Shown: in pieces, positions 34,601 to 52,019 of the stretch
Layout: each line of letters begins with the position of its first letter
How positions within the stretch are numbered: position 1 is the stretch's first letter
From: Mixophyes australis
Lineage: Eukaryota; Chordata; Amphibia; Anura; Limnodynastidae
Direction: 5' to 3'
Length of the DNA: 64,000 nt
Assembly: GCA_036250195.1 (NCBI GenBank)
Contig: JAVHZZ010000016.1
Span: 2,418,001 to 2,482,000 of the forward strand
Notes under the pieces: generated by a model
What the model was told of the DNA's origin: nothing
The model's database searches: none
Seen by the model: the letters and a program-made list of their open reading frames with translations, nothing else
Made by a program: the position numbers and the translations under genes

Positions 34601-37600
34601 AATCATAAATCATGAATCATGAATCGAATCATGAATCTCGAATAATGAATCGAATCATGAATCTCGAATAATGAATTGAATGATGAATCATGAATTGAAT
34701 CATGAATTCAATCATAAATCATGAATCATGAATTGAATCATGAATCATAAATTGAATCATGAATCATGAATCATGAATCATGAATTGAATCATGAATTGA
34801 ATCATAAATCATGAATCCTGAATTGAATCATGAATCATGAATCGAATCATGAATCATGAATTGAATAATGAATTATGAATCATGAATCATGAATCGAATC
34901 ATTAATCATGAAATGAATCATGAATTATGAATCATGAATTGAATCATAAATCATGAATCGAATCATGAATTTAATAATGAATCATGAATCATGAATTAAA
35001 TCATGAATCATGAATCGAATCATGAATCATGAATCATGAATCATGAATCATGAATTGAATCATAAATCATAAATCATGAATTGAATCATAAATCATGAAT
35101 CATGAATCGAATCATGATTCATGAATCATGAATCACGAATCATGAATCGAATCATGAATCATGAATTGAATCATGAATCATGAATTGAATCATGAATCAT
35201 GAATCATGAATCATGAATTGAATCATGAATTATGAATCATGAATCATGAATCGAATCATGAATCATGAATCGAATCATGAATCATGAATCGAAACATGAA
35301 TCATGAATTAAATCATGAATCATGAATCATGAAATGAATCAAGAATCATGAATCGAATCATGAATCATGAATCATGAATAATGAATCGAATCATGAATCA
35401 TGGATTGATTAATGAATCATGAATTGAATCATGAATTATGAATCGAAACAAGAATCATGGATTGAATCATGAATCATGAATTGAATCATGAATTATGAAT
35501 CGAAACAAGATTAATGAAATGAATCATGAATCATGAAACGAATCATAAATCATTAATCATGAATTGAATCATGAATCATGAATTGAATCATAAATCATGA
35601 ATTGAATCATGAATCATGAATTGAATCATGATTTGAATCATGAATCATGAATCATGAATCATGAATCGAATCATGAATCATGAATCATAAATTGAATCAT
35701 GAATCATGGATCATGAATCATGAATTGAATCATGAATCGAATCATGAATCATGAATCATGAATTGAATCATGAATCATGAATCGAATCATGAATCTCGAA
35801 TCATGAATTCAATCTTGAATCATAAATCGAATCATGAATCATGAATTCAATCATGAATCATGAATCATGAATCCAATCATGAATCATGAATAGAAGCATG
35901 AATCATGAATCATGAATTGAATCATGAATCATGAATCATGAATCATGAATTGAATCATGAATCAAATCATGAATCATGAATCATGAATCGAATCATGAAT
36001 CATAAATCGAATCATGAATCATGAATCGAATCATGAAATATGAATCATGAATTGAATCATGAATTGAATCATAAATCATGAATCCTGAATTGAATCATGA
36101 ATCATGAATCGATTCATGAATCATGAATTGAATCATGAATTATGAATCATGAATCATGAATCAAATCATGAATCATGAAATGAATCATGAATCCTGAATC
36201 ATGAATTGAATCATAAATCGAATTATAAATCATAAATCATGAATTGAATCATAAATCATGAATTGAATCATGAATCATGAATCATGAATCATGAATTGAA
36301 TCATGAATTATGAATCTTGAATCATGAATTGAATCATGAATCATGAATCGAAACATGAATCATGAATTGAATCATGAATCATGAATTGAATCATGAATCA
36401 TGAATCATGAAATGAATCATGAATCATGAAACGAATCATAAATCATTAATCATGAATTATGAATCGAATCAAGAATCATGAATCGAATCATGAATCATGA
36501 ATCATGAATAATGAATCGAATCAAGAATCATGAATCGAATCATGAATCATGAATTGAATCATGAATTATGAATCGAAACAAGAATCATGAAATGAATCAT
36601 GAATCATGAAACGAATCATAAATCATTAATCATGAAATTATGAATCGAATCAGGGAATCATGAATCGAATCATGAATCATGAATCATGAATAATGAATCG
36701 AATCATGAATCATGAATTGAATCATGAATCATGAATCATGAATCATGAATTGAATCATGAATCGAATCATGAATCATGAATCCTGAATTGAATCATGAAT
36801 CATGAATTGAATCATGAATCTCGAATAATGAATTGAATGATGAATCATGAATTGAATCATGAATTCAATAATAAATCATGAATCATGAATTGAATCATGA
36901 ATCATACATTGAATCATGAATCATGAATCGAATCATGAATCATGAATCATGAATTGAATCATGAATTGAATCATAAATCATGAATCCTGAATTGAATCAT
37001 GAATCATGAATCGAATCATGAATCATGAATTGAATAATGAATTATGAATCATTAATCATAAATCGAATCATTAATCATGAAATGAATCATGAATTATGAA
37101 TCATGAATTGAATCATAAATCATGAATCATGAATTGAATCATAAATCATGAATCATGAATCGAATCATGATTCATGAATCATGAATCACGAATCATGAAT
37201 CGAATCATGAATCATGAATTGAATCATGAATCATGAATTGAATCATGAATCATGAATCATGAATTGAATCATGAATTATGAATCATGAATTGAATCATGA
37301 ATTATGAATCAAAACAAGAATCATGGATTGAATCATGAATCATGAATTGAATCATGACTCGAATAATGAATTGAATCATGAATCATGAATTGAATCATGA
37401 ATCATGAATCGAATCATGAATCTCGAATAATGAATTGAATGATGAATCATGAATTGAATCATGAATTCAATCATAAATCATGAATCATGAATTGAATCAT
37501 GAATCATAAATTGAATCATGAATCATAAATCGAATCATGAATCATGAATTGAATCATGAATTGAATCATGAATCATGAATCGAATCATGAATCTCGAATA

Positions 37601-40600
37601 ATGAATCGAATCATGAATCTCGAATAATGAATTGAATGATGAATCATGAATTGAATCATGAATTAAATCATAAATCATGAATCATGAATTGAATCATGAA
37701 TCATAAATTGAATCATGAATCATGAATCGAATCATGAATCATGAATTGAATCATGAATTGAATCATAAATCATGAATCCTGAATTGAATCATGAATCATG
37801 AATCGAATCATGAATCATGAATTGAATAATGAATTATGAAACATGAATCATGAATCGAATCATTAATCATGAAATGAATCATGAATTATGAATCATGAAT
37901 TGAATCATAAATCATGAATCAAATCATGAATTAAATAATGAATCATGAATCATGAATTGAATCATGAATCATGAATCGAATCATGAATCATGAATCATGA
38001 ATCATGAATCATGAATTGAATCATAAATCATAAATCATGAATTGAATCATAAATCATGAATCATGAATCGAATCATGATTCATGAATCATGAATCACGAA
38101 TCATGAATCGAATCATGAATCATGAATTGAATCATGAATCATGAATTGAATCATGAATCATGAATCATGAATCATGAATTGAATCATGAATTATGAATCA
38201 TGAATCATGAATCGAATCATGAATCATGAATCGAATCATGAATCATGAATCGAAACATGAATCATGAATTGAATCATGAATCATGAATCATGAAATGAAT
38301 CAAGAATCATGAATCGAATCATGAATCAGGAATCATGAATAATGAATCGAATCATGAATCATGGATTGATTAATGAATCATGAATTGAATCATGAATTAT
38401 GAATCGAAACAAGAATCATGGATTGAATCATGAATCATGAATTGAATCATGAATTATGAATCGAAACAAGAATCATGAAATGAATCATGAATCATGAAAC
38501 GAATCATAAATCATTAATCATGAATTGAATCATGAATTGAATCATAAATCATGAATTGAATCATGAATCATGAATTGAATCATGATTTGAATCATGAATC
38601 ATGAATCATGAATCATGAATCATGAATCGAATCATGAATCATGAATCAGAAATTGAATCATGAATCATGGATCATGAATCATGAATTGAATCATGAATCG
38701 AATCATGAATCATGAATCATGAATTGAATCATGAATCATGAATCGAATCATGAATCTCGAATCATGAATTCAATCATGAATCATAAATCGAATCATGAAT
38801 CATGAATTCAATCATGAATCATGAATCATGAATCGAATCATGAATCATGAATCATGAATCATGAATAGAAGCATGAATCATGAATCATGAATTGAATCAT
38901 GAATCATGAATCATGAATTGAATCATGAATCAAATCATGAATCATGAATCATGAATCGAATCATGAATCATAAATCGAATCATGAATCATGAATCGAATC
39001 ATGAAATAGGAATCATGAATTGAATCATGAATTGAATCATAAATCATGAATCCTGAATTGAATCATGAATCATGAATCGAATCATGAATCATGAATTGAA
39101 TCATGAATTATGAATCATGAATCATGAATCGAATCATGAATCATGAAATGAATCATGAATCCTGAATCATGAATTGAATCATAAATCGAATTATAAATCA
39201 TAAATCATGAATTGAATCATAAATCATGAATCATGAATCGAATCATGATTCATGAATCATGAATCACAAATCATGAATCGAATCATGAATCATGAATTGA
39301 ATCATGAATCATGAATCATGAATCATGACTCATGAATCATGAATTGAATCATGAATTATGAATCATGAATCATGAATCGAATCATGAATGATGAATCGAA
39401 ACATGAATCATGAATTGAATCATGAATCATGAATTGAATCATGAATCATGAATCATGAATCGAAACAAGAATCATGAAATGAATCATGAATCATGAAACG
39501 AATCATAAATCATTAATCATGAATTATGAATCGAATCAAGAATCATGAATCGAATCATGAATCATGAATCATGAATAATGAATCGAATCAAGAATCATGA
39601 ATCGATTCATGAATCATGAATCGTGAATTGAATCATGAATTATGAATCAAAACAAGAATCATGGATTGAATCATGAATCATGAATTGAATCATGAATTAT
39701 GAATCGAAACAAGAATCATGAAATGAATCATGAATCATGAAACGAATCATAAATCATTAATCATGAATTATGAATCGAATCAGGGAATCATAAATCGAAT
39801 CATGAATCATGAATCATGAATAATGAATCGAATCATGAATCATGAATTGAATCATGAATCATGAATCATGAATCATGAATTGAATCATGAATCGAATCAT
39901 GAATCATGAATCCTGAATTGAATCATGAATCATGAATCGAATCATGAATCATGAATCATGAATTGAATCATGAATTAAATCATAAATCATGAATCCTGAA
40001 TTGAATCTTGAATCATTAATCGAATCATGAATCATGAATCGAATCATGAATTAAATAATGAATCATGAATCATGAATTGAATCATGAATCATGAATCGAA
40101 TCATGAATCATGAATCATGAATCATGAATCATGAATCATGAATTAAATCATAAATCATAAATCATGAATTAAATCATAAATCATGAATCATGAATCGAAT
40201 CATGATTCATGAATCATGAATCACGAATCATGAATCGAATCATGAATCATAAATTGAATGATGAATCATGAATTGAATCATGAATCATGAATCATGAATC
40301 ATGAATTGAATCATGAATTATGAATCATGAATTGAATCATGAATTATGAATCAAAACAAGAATCATGGATTGAATCATGAATCATGAATTGAATCATGAA
40401 TTATGAATCGAAACAAAAATCATGAAATGAATCATGAATCATAAACCGAACCATAAATCATTAATCATGAATTATGAATCGAATCAGGGAATCATGAATC
40501 GAATCATGAATCATGAATCATGAATAATGAATTGAATCATGAATCATGAATTGAATCATGAATCATGAATCATGAATCATGAATTGAATCATGACTCGAA

Positions 40601-41519
40601 TAATGAATTGAATGATGAATCATGAATTGAATCATGAATCATGAATCGAATCATGAATCTCGAATAATGAATTGAATGATGAATCATGAATTGAATCATG
40701 AATTCAATCATAAATCATGAATCATGAATTGAATCATGAATCATAAATTGAATCATGAATCATGAATTGAATAATGAATTATGAATCATGAATCATGAAT
40801 CGAATCATTAATCATGAAATGAATCATGAATTATGAATCATGAATTGAATCATGAATCATGAATTGAATCATGAATCATGAATCGAATCATGAATCATGA
40901 ATCATGAATCATGAATCATGAATTGAATCATAAATCATAAATCATGAATTGAATCATAAATCATGAATCATGAATTGAATCATGAATCATGAATCGAATC
41001 ATGAATCATGAATCATGAATCACGAATCATGAATCGAATCATGAATCATGAATTGAATCATGAATCATAAATTGAATCATGAATCATGAATCATGAATCA
41101 TGAATTGAATCATGAATTATGAATCATGAATCATGAATCGAATCATGAATCATGAATCGAATCATGAATCATGAATCGAAACATGAATCATGAATTGAAT
41201 CATGAATCATGAATCATGAAATGAATCAAGAATCATGAATCGAATCATGAATCATGAATCATGAATAATGAATCGAATCATGAATCATGGATTGATTAAT
41301 GAATCATGAATTGAATCATGAATTATGAATCGAAACAAGAATCATGGATTGAATCATGAATCATGTATTGAATCATGAATTATGAATCGAAACAAGAATC
41401 ATGAAATGAATCATGAATCATTAAACGAATCATAAATCATTAATCATGAATTGAATCATGAATCATGAATTGAATCATAAATCATGAATTGAATCATGAA
41501 TCATGAATTGAATCATGAT

Positions 41520-42200
41520 TTGAATCATGAATCATGAATCATGAATTGAAACATGAATCATAAATCGAATCATGAATCATGAATTGAATCATGAATCATG
41601 AATCATGAATCGAATCATGAATCATGAATCATGAATCGAATCATGAATCATGAATTGAATCATGAATCATGAATCATGAATCGAATCATGAATCATGAAT
41701 TGTATCATGAATCATGAACCATGAATCGACTCATGAATCATGAATCATGAATCGAATCATGAATCATGAATTGAATCATGAATCATGAATTGAATCATGA
41801 ACATTGAATCATGAATTGAATCATGAATTATGAATCAATAATCATGAATTATGAATCATGAATCATGAATGGAATCATGAATCATGAATGGAATCATGAA
41901 TCATGAATGGAATCATGAATCATGAAATGAATCATGAATTGAATCATGAATCATGAATTGAATCATGAATTGAATCATAAATCATGAATCATGAATTGAA
42001 ACATGAATCATAAATCGAATCATGAATCATGAATTGAATCATGAATCATGAATCATGAATCGAATCATGAATCATGAATCATGAATCGAATCATGAATCA
42101 TGAATTGAATCATGAATCATGAATCATGAATCGAATCATGAATCATGAATTGTATCATGAATCATGAACCATGAATCGACTCATGAATCATGAATCATGA
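41520..42200 (+). repeat. 450-bp tandem duplication with GAATCGACTC marker (first locus)
   Basis: GAACCATGAATCGAC occurs at 41716 and 42166, 450 bp apart, with GAATGGAATC triplets between. The same dimer is present at 55.5-56.4 kb, so the 450-bp duplication arose before the larger unit was copied. Confidence 0.78.
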
Positions 42201-42299
42201 ATCGAATCATGAATCTCGAATAATGAATCGAATCATGAATCTCGAATAATGAATTGAATGATGAATCATGAATTGAATCATGAATTCAATCATAAATCA

Positions 42300-45200
42300 T
42301 GAATCATGAATCGAATCATGAATCATGAATCATGAATCATGAATCGAATCATGAATCATGAATTGAATCATGAATCATGAAATGAATCAAGAATCATGAA
42401 TCGAATCATGAATCATGAATAATGAATCGAATCATGAATCATGAATTGAATCATGAATCATGAATTGAATCATGAATCATGAATCATGAAATGAATCAAG
42501 AATCATGAATCGAATCATGAATCATGAATAATGAATCGAATCATGAATCATGAATTGAATCATGAATCATGAATTGAATCATGAATTATGAATCGAAACA
42601 CGAATCATGAAATGAATCATGAATCATGAAACGAATCATAAATCATTAATCATGAATCGAATCATGAATCATAAATTGAATCATGAATCATGAATTGAAT
42701 CATAAATCATGAATTGAATAATGATTTGAATCATGAATCATAATTCATAAATTGAATCATGAATCATGAATCATGAATCATGAATTGAATCATGAATCGA
42801 ATCATGAATCATGAATTGAATCATGAATCATGAATCGAATCATGAATCTCGAATCATGAATTGAATCATGAATCATAAATCAAATCATGAACCATGAATT
42901 GAATCATGAATCATGAATCATGAATCGAATCATGAATCATGAATCATGAATCAAATCATGAATCATGAATTGAATCATGAATCATGAATTGAATCATTAA
43001 TCATGAATCATGAATCATGAATTGAATCATGAATCGAATCATGAATCATGAATCGAATCATGAATCTCGAATCATGAATTGAATCATGAATCATGAATTG
43101 AATCATGAATTGAATCAAAAAATCATGAATCATGAATTGAATCATGAATCATAAATCGAATCATGAATCATGAATTGAATCATGAATTATGAATCATAAA
43201 TCATGAATCGAATCACGAATCATGAAATGAATCATGAATCATAAATCATGAATTGAATCATAAATCAGGAATCAAATCATGAATTAATTAGTGAATCATA
43301 AATCATGAATTGAATCATGAATCATGAATCGAATCATGAATCATGAATCATTATTCATGAATCATGAATCATTATTCATGAATCATGAATTGAATCATAA
43401 ATTGATTCATAAATCATAAATCATGAACTGAATCATGAATCATGAATCATGAATCATGAATTGAATTATGAATCATGAATCATGAAATGAATCAAAAATC
43501 ATGAATCGAATCATGAATCATGAATCATGAATCAAGAATCGAATCATGAATCATGAATTGAATCATGAATCATGAACTGAATCATGAATCATGAATCATG
43601 AATAATGAATTGAATCATGAATCATGAATCATGAAATGAATCAAAAATCATGAATCGAATCATGAATCATGAATAATGAATCGAATCATGAATCATGAAT
43701 TGAATCATGAATCATGAATTGAATCATGAATTATGAATCGAAACACGAATCATGAAATGAATCATGAATCATGAAACGAATCATAAATCATTAATCATGA
43801 ATCGAATCATGAATCATGAATCGAATCATGAATCATGAATCATGAATCATGAATCGAATCATGAATCATGAATTGAATAATGAATCATGAAATGAATCAT
43901 GAATCATGAATCGAATCATGAATCATGAATAATGAATCGAATCATGAATCATGAATTGAATCATGAATCATGAATTGAATCATGAATCATGAATCATGAA
44001 ATGAATCAAGAATCATGAATCGAATCATGAATCATGAATAATGAATCGAATCATGAATCATGAATTGAATCATGAATCATGAATTGAATCATGAATTATG
44101 AATCGAAACACGAATCATGAAATGAATCATGAATCATGAAACGAATCATAAATCATTAATCATGAATCGAATCATGAATCATAAATTGAATCATGAATCA
44201 TGAATTGAATCATAAATCATGAATTGAATCATGAATCATGATTTGAATCATGATTTGAATCATGAATCATGAATCATGAATCATGAATCATGAATCGAAT
44301 CATGAATCATGATTCATGAATTGAATAATGAATCATGAATCAAATCATGAATCATGAATCGAATCATAAATCATGAATCATGAATCATGAATTGAATCAT
44401 GAATTAAATAATGAATCAAATCATGTATCATGAAATGAATCATGCATCATGAATCGAATCATGAATCGAATCATGAATCTCGAATCATGAATTGAATCAT
44501 GAATCATGAATTGAATCATGAATTGAATCATAAATCATGAATCATGAATTGAATCATGAATCATAAATCGAATCATGAATCATGAATTGAATCATGAATC
44601 ATGAATCATGAATCGAATCATGAATCATGAATCATGAATCGAATCATGAATCATGAATTGAATCATGAATCATGAATCATGAATCGAATCATGAATCATG
44701 AATTGTATCATGAATCATGAATCATGAATCGAATCATGAATCATGAATTGAATCATGAATCATGAATTGAATCATGAAACATGAATCATGAATTGAATCA
44801 TGAATTATAAAAAATGAATCATGAATCGAATCATGAATCATGAATCGAATCATGAATTATGAATCGAATCATGAATCATGAATCGAATGATAATTAATGA
44901 AATGAATCATGAATTGAATCATGAACCATGAATTGAATCATGAATCATGAATCGAATCATGAATCTCGAATCATGAATTGAATCATGAATCATGAATCGA
45001 ATCATGAATAATGAATCATGAATCGAATCATGAATCATGAATTGAATCATAAATTGAATCATAAATCATAAATCATGAATTAAATCATGAATCATGAATC
45101 ATGAATTGAATCATGAATCATGAATCGAATCATGAATCATGAATCATGAATCATGAATCATGAATTGAATCATAAATCATAAATCATAAATTGAATCATA

Positions 45201-45900
45201 AATCATGAATCATGAATCGAATCATGAATCTCGAATAATGAATCGAATCATGAATCTCGAATAATGAATTGAATGATGAATCATGAATTGAATCATGAAT
45301 TCAATCATAAATCATGAATCATGAATTGAATCATGAATCATAAATTGAATCATGAATCATGAATCATGAATCATGAATTGAATCATGAATTGAATCATAA
45401 ATCATGAATCCTGAATTGAATCATGAATCATGAATCGAATCATGAATCATGAATTGAATAATGAATTATGAATCATGAATCATGAATCGAATCATTAATC
45501 ATGAAATGAATCATGAATTATGAATCATGAATTGAATCATAAATCATGAATCGAATCATGAATTAAATAATGAATCATGAATCATGAATTGAATCATGAA
45601 TCATGAATCGAATCATGAATCATGAATCATGAATCATGAATTGAATCATAAATCATAAATCATGAATTGAATCATAAATCATGAATCATGAATCGAATCA
45701 TGATTCATGAATCATGAATCACGAATCATGAATCGAATCATGAATCATGAATTGAATCATGAATCATGAATTGAATCATGAATCATGAATCATGAATCAT
45801 GAATTGAATCATGAATTATGAATCATGAATCATGAATCGAATCATGAATCATGAATCGAATCATGAATCATGAATCGAAACATGAATCATGAATTGAATC
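42300..45900 (+). repeat. Copy of the 31-35.3 kb block, offset about 10.6 kb
   Basis: Markers match at offsets of 10633 (CAAAAAAT, 32483 and 43116), 10607 (GAAACACG, 33128 and 43735), 10600 (CATGCATCAT, 33841 and 44441) and 10586 (AATCACG, 35131 and 45717). The first part, 42.3-42.93 kb, matches about 30.87-31.5 kb at offset 11432, so roughly 0.8 kb is missing between. The block re-introduces the GAAACACG subfamily into a GAAACAAG region. Confidence 0.78.
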
Positions 45901-48740
45901 ATGAATCATGAATCATGAAATGAATCAAGAATCATGAATCGAATCATGAATCATGAATCATGAATAATGAATCGAATCATGAATCATGGATTGATTAATG
46001 AATCATGAATTGAATCATGAATTATGAATCGAAACAAGAATCATGGATTGAATCATGAATCATGAATTATGAATCGAAACAAGATTAATGAAATGAATCA
46101 TGAATCATGAAACGAATCATAAATCATTAATCATGAATTGAATCATGAATCATGAATCGAATCATGAATCTCGAATCATGAATTGAATCATGAATCATGA
46201 ATCGAATCATGAATAATGAATCATGAATCGAATCATGAATCATGAATTGAATCATAAATTGAATCATAAATCATAAATCATGAATTAAATCATGAATCAT
46301 GAATCATGAATTGAATCATGAATCATGAATCGAATCATGAATCATGAATCATGAATCATGAATCATGAATTGAATCATAAATCATAAATCATAAATTGAA
46401 TCATAAATCATGAATCATGAATCGAATCATGAATCTCGAATAATGAATCGAATCATGAATCTCGAATAATGAATTGAATGATGAATCATGAATTGAATCA
46501 TGAATTCAATCATAAATCATGAATCATGAATTGAATCATGAATCATAAATTGAATCATGAATCATGAATCATGAATCATGAATTGAATCATGAATTGAAT
46601 CATAAATCATGAATCCTGAATTGAATCATGAATCATGAATCGAATCATGAATCATGAATTGAATAATGAATTATGAATCATGAATCATGAATCGAATCAT
46701 TAATCATGAAATGAATCATGAATTATGAATCATGAATTGAATCATAAATCATGAATCGAATCATGAATTAAATAATGAATCATGAATCATGAATTGAATC
46801 ATGAATCATGAATCGAATCATGAATCATGAATCATGAATCATGAATTGAATCATAAATCATAAATCATGAATTGAATCATAAATCATGAATCATGAATCG
46901 AATCAAGATTCATGAATCATGAATCACGAATCATGAATCGAATCATGAATCATGAATTGAATCATGAATCATGAATTGAATCATGAATCATGAATCATGA
47001 ATCATGAATTGAATCATGAATTATGAATCATGAATCATGAATCGAATCATGAATCATGAATCGAATCATGAATCATGAATCGAAACATGAATCATGAATT
47101 GAATCATGAATCATGAATCATGAAATGAATCAAGAATCATGAATCGAATCATGAATCATGAATCATGAATAATGAATCGAATCATGAATCATGGATTGAT
47201 TAATGAATCATGAATTGAATCATGAATTATGAATCGAAACAAGAATCATGGATTGAATCATGAATCATGAATTGAATCATGAATTATGAATCGAAACAAG
47301 ATTAATGAAATGAATCATGAATCATGAAACGAATCATAAATCATTAATCATGAATTGAATCATGAATCATGAATTGAATCATAAATCATGAATTGAATCA
47401 TGAATCATGAATTGAATCATGATTTGAATCATGAATCATGAATCATGAATCATGAATCGAATCATGAATCATGAATCATAAATTGAATCATGAATCATGG
47501 ATCATGAATCATGAATCTCGAATAATGAATCGAATCATGAATCTCGAATAATGAATTGAATGATGAATCATGAATTGAATCATGAATTCAATCATAAATC
47601 ATGAATCATGAATTGAATCATGAATCATAAATTGAATCATGAATCATGAATCATGAATCATGAATTGAATCATGAATTGAATCATAAATCATGAATCCTG
47701 AATTGAATCATGAATCATGAATCGAATCATGAATCATGAATTGAATAATGAATTATGAATCATGAATCATGAATCGAATCATTAATCATGAAATGAATCA
47801 TGAATTATGAATCATGAATTGAATCATAAATCATGAATCGAATCATGAATTAAATAATGAATCATGAATCATGAATTGAATCATGAATCATGAATCGAAT
47901 CATGAATCATGAATCATGAATCATGAATCATGAATTGAATCATAAATCATAAATCATGAATTGAATCATAAATCATGAATCATGAATCGAATCATGATTC
48001 ATGAATCATGAATCACGAATCATGAATCGAATCATGAATCATGAATTGAATCATGAATCATGAATTGAATCATGAATCATGAATCATGAATTGAATCATG
48101 AATTATGAATCATGAATCATGAATCGAATCATGAATCATGAATCGAATCATGAATCATGAATCGAAACATGAATCATGAATTGAATCATGAATCATGAAT
48201 CATGAAATGAATCAAGAATCATGAATCGAATCATGAATCATGAATCATGAATAATGAATCGAATCATGAATCATGGATTGATTAATGAATCATGAATTGA
48301 ATCATGAATTATGAATCGAAACAAGAATCATGGATTGAATCATGAATCATGAATTGAATCATGAATTATGAATCGAAACAAGATTAATGAAATGAATCAT
48401 GAATCATGAAACGAATCATAAATCATTAATCATGAATTGAATCATGAATCATGAATTGAATCATAAATCATGAATTGAATCATGAATCATGAATCATGAA
48501 TAATGAATCGAATCATGAATCATGGATTGATTAATGAATCATGAATTGAATCATGAATTATGAATCGAAACAAGAATCATGGATTGAATCATGAATCATG
48601 AATTGAATCATGAATTATGAATCGAAACAAGATTAATGAAATGAATCATGAATCATGAAACGAATCATAAATCATTAATCATGAATTGAATCATGAATCA
48701 TGAATTGAATCATAAATCATGAATTGAATCATGAATCATG
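44940..48740 (+). repeat. Tandem 1.1-1.2 kb higher-order units, three copies plus a short one
   Basis: GAATTCAATC occurs at 45297, 46502 and 47584, spaced 1205 and 1082 bp, each in the same context of two CTCGAATAATG words before it and ATGGATTGATTAATG after it. The last unit is followed by a 249-bp tandem duplication (ATTGATTAAT at 48277 and 48526). This is the most regular tandem higher-order series in the window. Confidence 0.82.
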
Positions 48741-51700
48741 AATTGAATCATGATTTGAATCATGAATCATGAATCATGAATCATGAATCGAATCATGAAT
48801 CATGAATCATAAATTGAATCATGAATCATGGATCATGAATCATGAATTGAATCATGAATCGAATCATGAATCATGAATCATGAATTGAATCATGAATCAT
48901 GAATCGAATCATGAATCTCGAATCATGAATTCAATCTTGAATCATAAATCGAATCATGAATCATGAATTCAATCATGAATCATGAATCATGAATCCAATC
49001 ATGAATCATGAATCATGAATAGAAGCATGAATCATGAATCATGAATTGAATCATGAATCATGAATCATGAATCATGAATTGAATCATGAATCAAATCATG
49101 AATCATGAATCATGAATCGAATCATGAATCATAAATCGAATCATGAATCATGAATCGAATCATGAAATATGAATCATGAATTGAATCATGAATTGAATCA
49201 TAAATCATGAATCCTGAATTGAATCATGAATCATGAATCGATTCATGAATCATGAATTGAATCATGAATTATGAATCATGAATCATGAATCGATTCATGA
49301 ATCATGAAATGAATCATGAATCCTGAATCATGAATTGAATCATAAATCGAATTATAAATCATAAATCATGAATTGAATCATAAATCATGAATTGAATCAT
49401 GAATCATGAATCATGAATCATGAATTGAATCATGAATTATGAATCATGAATCATGAATTGAATCATGAATCATGAATCGAAACATGAATCATGAATTGAA
49501 TCATGAATCATGAATTGAATCATGAATCATGAATCATGAAATGAATCATGAATCATGAAACGAATCATAAATCATTAATCATGAATTATGAATCGAATCA
49601 AGAATCATGAATCGAATCATGAATCATGAATCATGAATAATGAATCGAATCAAGAATCATGAATCGAATCATGAATCATGAATCGTGAATTGAATCATGA
49701 ATTATGAATCAAAACAAGAATCATGGATTGAATCATGAATCATGAATTGAATCATGAATTATGAATCGAAACAAGAATCATGAAATGAATTATGAATCAT
49801 GAAACGAATCATAAATCATTAATCATGAAATTATGAATCGAATCAGGGAATCATGAATCGAATCATGAATCATGAATCATGAATAATGAATCGAATCATG
49901 AATCATGAATTGAATCATGAATCATGAATCATGAATCATGAATTGAATCATGAATCGAATCATGAATCATGAATCCTGAATTGAATCATGAATCATGAAT
50001 TGAATCATGAATCTCGAATAATGAATTGAATGATGAATCATGAATTGAATCATGAATTCAATAATAAATCATGAATCATGAATTGAATCATGAATCATAC
50101 ATTGAATCATGAATCATGAATCGAATCATTAATCATGAATCATGAATTGAATCATGAATTGAATCATAAATCATGAATCCTGAATTGAATCATGAATCAT
50201 GAATCGAATCATGAATCATGAATTGAATAATGAATTATGAATCATTAATCATAAATCGAATCATTAATCATGAAATGAATCATGAATTATGAATCATGAA
50301 TTGAATCATAAATCATGAATCATGAATTGAATCATAAATCATGAATCATGAATCGAATCATGATTCATGAATCATGAATCACGAATCATGAATCGAATCA
50401 TGAATCATGAATTGAATCATGAATCATGAATTGAATCATGAATCATGAATCATGAATTGAATCATGAATTATGAATCATGAATTGAATCATGAATTATGA
50501 ATCAAAACAAGAATCATGGATTGAATCATGAATCATGAATTGAATCATGAATTATGAATCGAAACAAAAATCATGAAATGAATCATGAATCATGAAACGA
50601 ATCATAAATCATGAATCATGAATTGAATCATGAATCATGAATCATGAATCATGAATTGAATCATGACTCGAATAATGAATTGAATGATGAATCATGAATT
50701 GAATCATGAATCATGAATCGAATCATGAATCTCGAATAATGAATTGAATGATGAATCATGAATTGAATCATGAATTCAATCATAAATCATGAATCATGAA
50801 TTGAATCATGAATCATAAATTGAATCATGAATCATAAATCGAATCATGAATCATGAATTGAATCATGAATTGAATCATGAATCATGAATCGAATCATGAA
50901 TCTCGAATAATGAATCGAATCATGAATCTCGAATAATGAATTGAATGATGAATCATGAATTGAATCATGAATTGAATCATAAATCATGAATCATGAATTG
51001 AATCATGAATCATAAATTGAATCATGAATCATGAATCGAATCATGAATCATGAATCATGAATTGAATCATGAATTGAATCATAAATCATGAATCCTGAAT
51101 TGAATCATGAATCATGAATCGAATCATGAATCATGAATTGAATAATGAATTATGAAACATGAATCATGAATCGAATCATTAATCATGAAATGAATCATGA
51201 ATTATGAATCATGAATTGAATCATAAATCATGAATCGAATCATGAATTAAATAATGAATCATGAATCATGAATTGAATCATGAATCATGAATCGAATCAT
51301 GAATCATGAATCATGAATCATGAATCATGAATCATGAATTGAATCATAAATCATAAATCATGAATTGAATCATGAATCACGAATCATGAATCGAATCATG
51401 AATCATGAATTGAATCATGAATCATGAATTGAATCATGAATCATGAATCATGAATCATGAATTGAATCATGATTTATGAATCATGAATCATGAATCGAAT
51501 CATGAATCATGAATCGAATCATGAATCATGAATCGAAACATGAATCATGAATTGAATCATGAATCATGAATCATGAAATGAATCAAGAATCATGAATCGA
51601 ATCATGAATCAGGAATCATGAATAATGAATCGAATCATGAATCATGGATTGATTAATGAATCATGAATTGAATCATGAATTATGAATCGAAACAAGAATC

Positions 51701-52019
51701 ATGGATTGAATCATGAATCATGAATTGAATCATGAATTATGAATCGAAACAAGAATCATGAAATGAATCATGAATCATGAAACGAATCATAAATCATTAA
51801 TCATGAATTGAATCATGAATCATGAATTGAATCATAAATCATGAATCGAATCAAGAATCATGAATCGAATCATGAATCATGAATCGTGAATTGAATCATG
51901 AATTATGAATCAAAACAAGAACCATGGATTGAATCATGAATCATGAATTGAATCATGAATTATGAATCGAAACAAGAATCATGAAATGAATCATGAATCA
52001 TGAAACGAATCATAAATCA

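Larger units (their letters stand above)
35280..49860 (+). repeat. Dispersed copies of the TAGAAGCATG-bearing unit
   Basis: The rare word TAGAAGCATG lies at 35891, 38866 and 49020, each preceded by GAATTCAATC variants and followed by GAAATATG or GAAATAGG and TCCTGAATTG. Downstream the GAATCAGGGAATC word follows in related order. The unit therefore exists as several copies at irregular spacing, mixed with other units. Confidence 0.65.
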
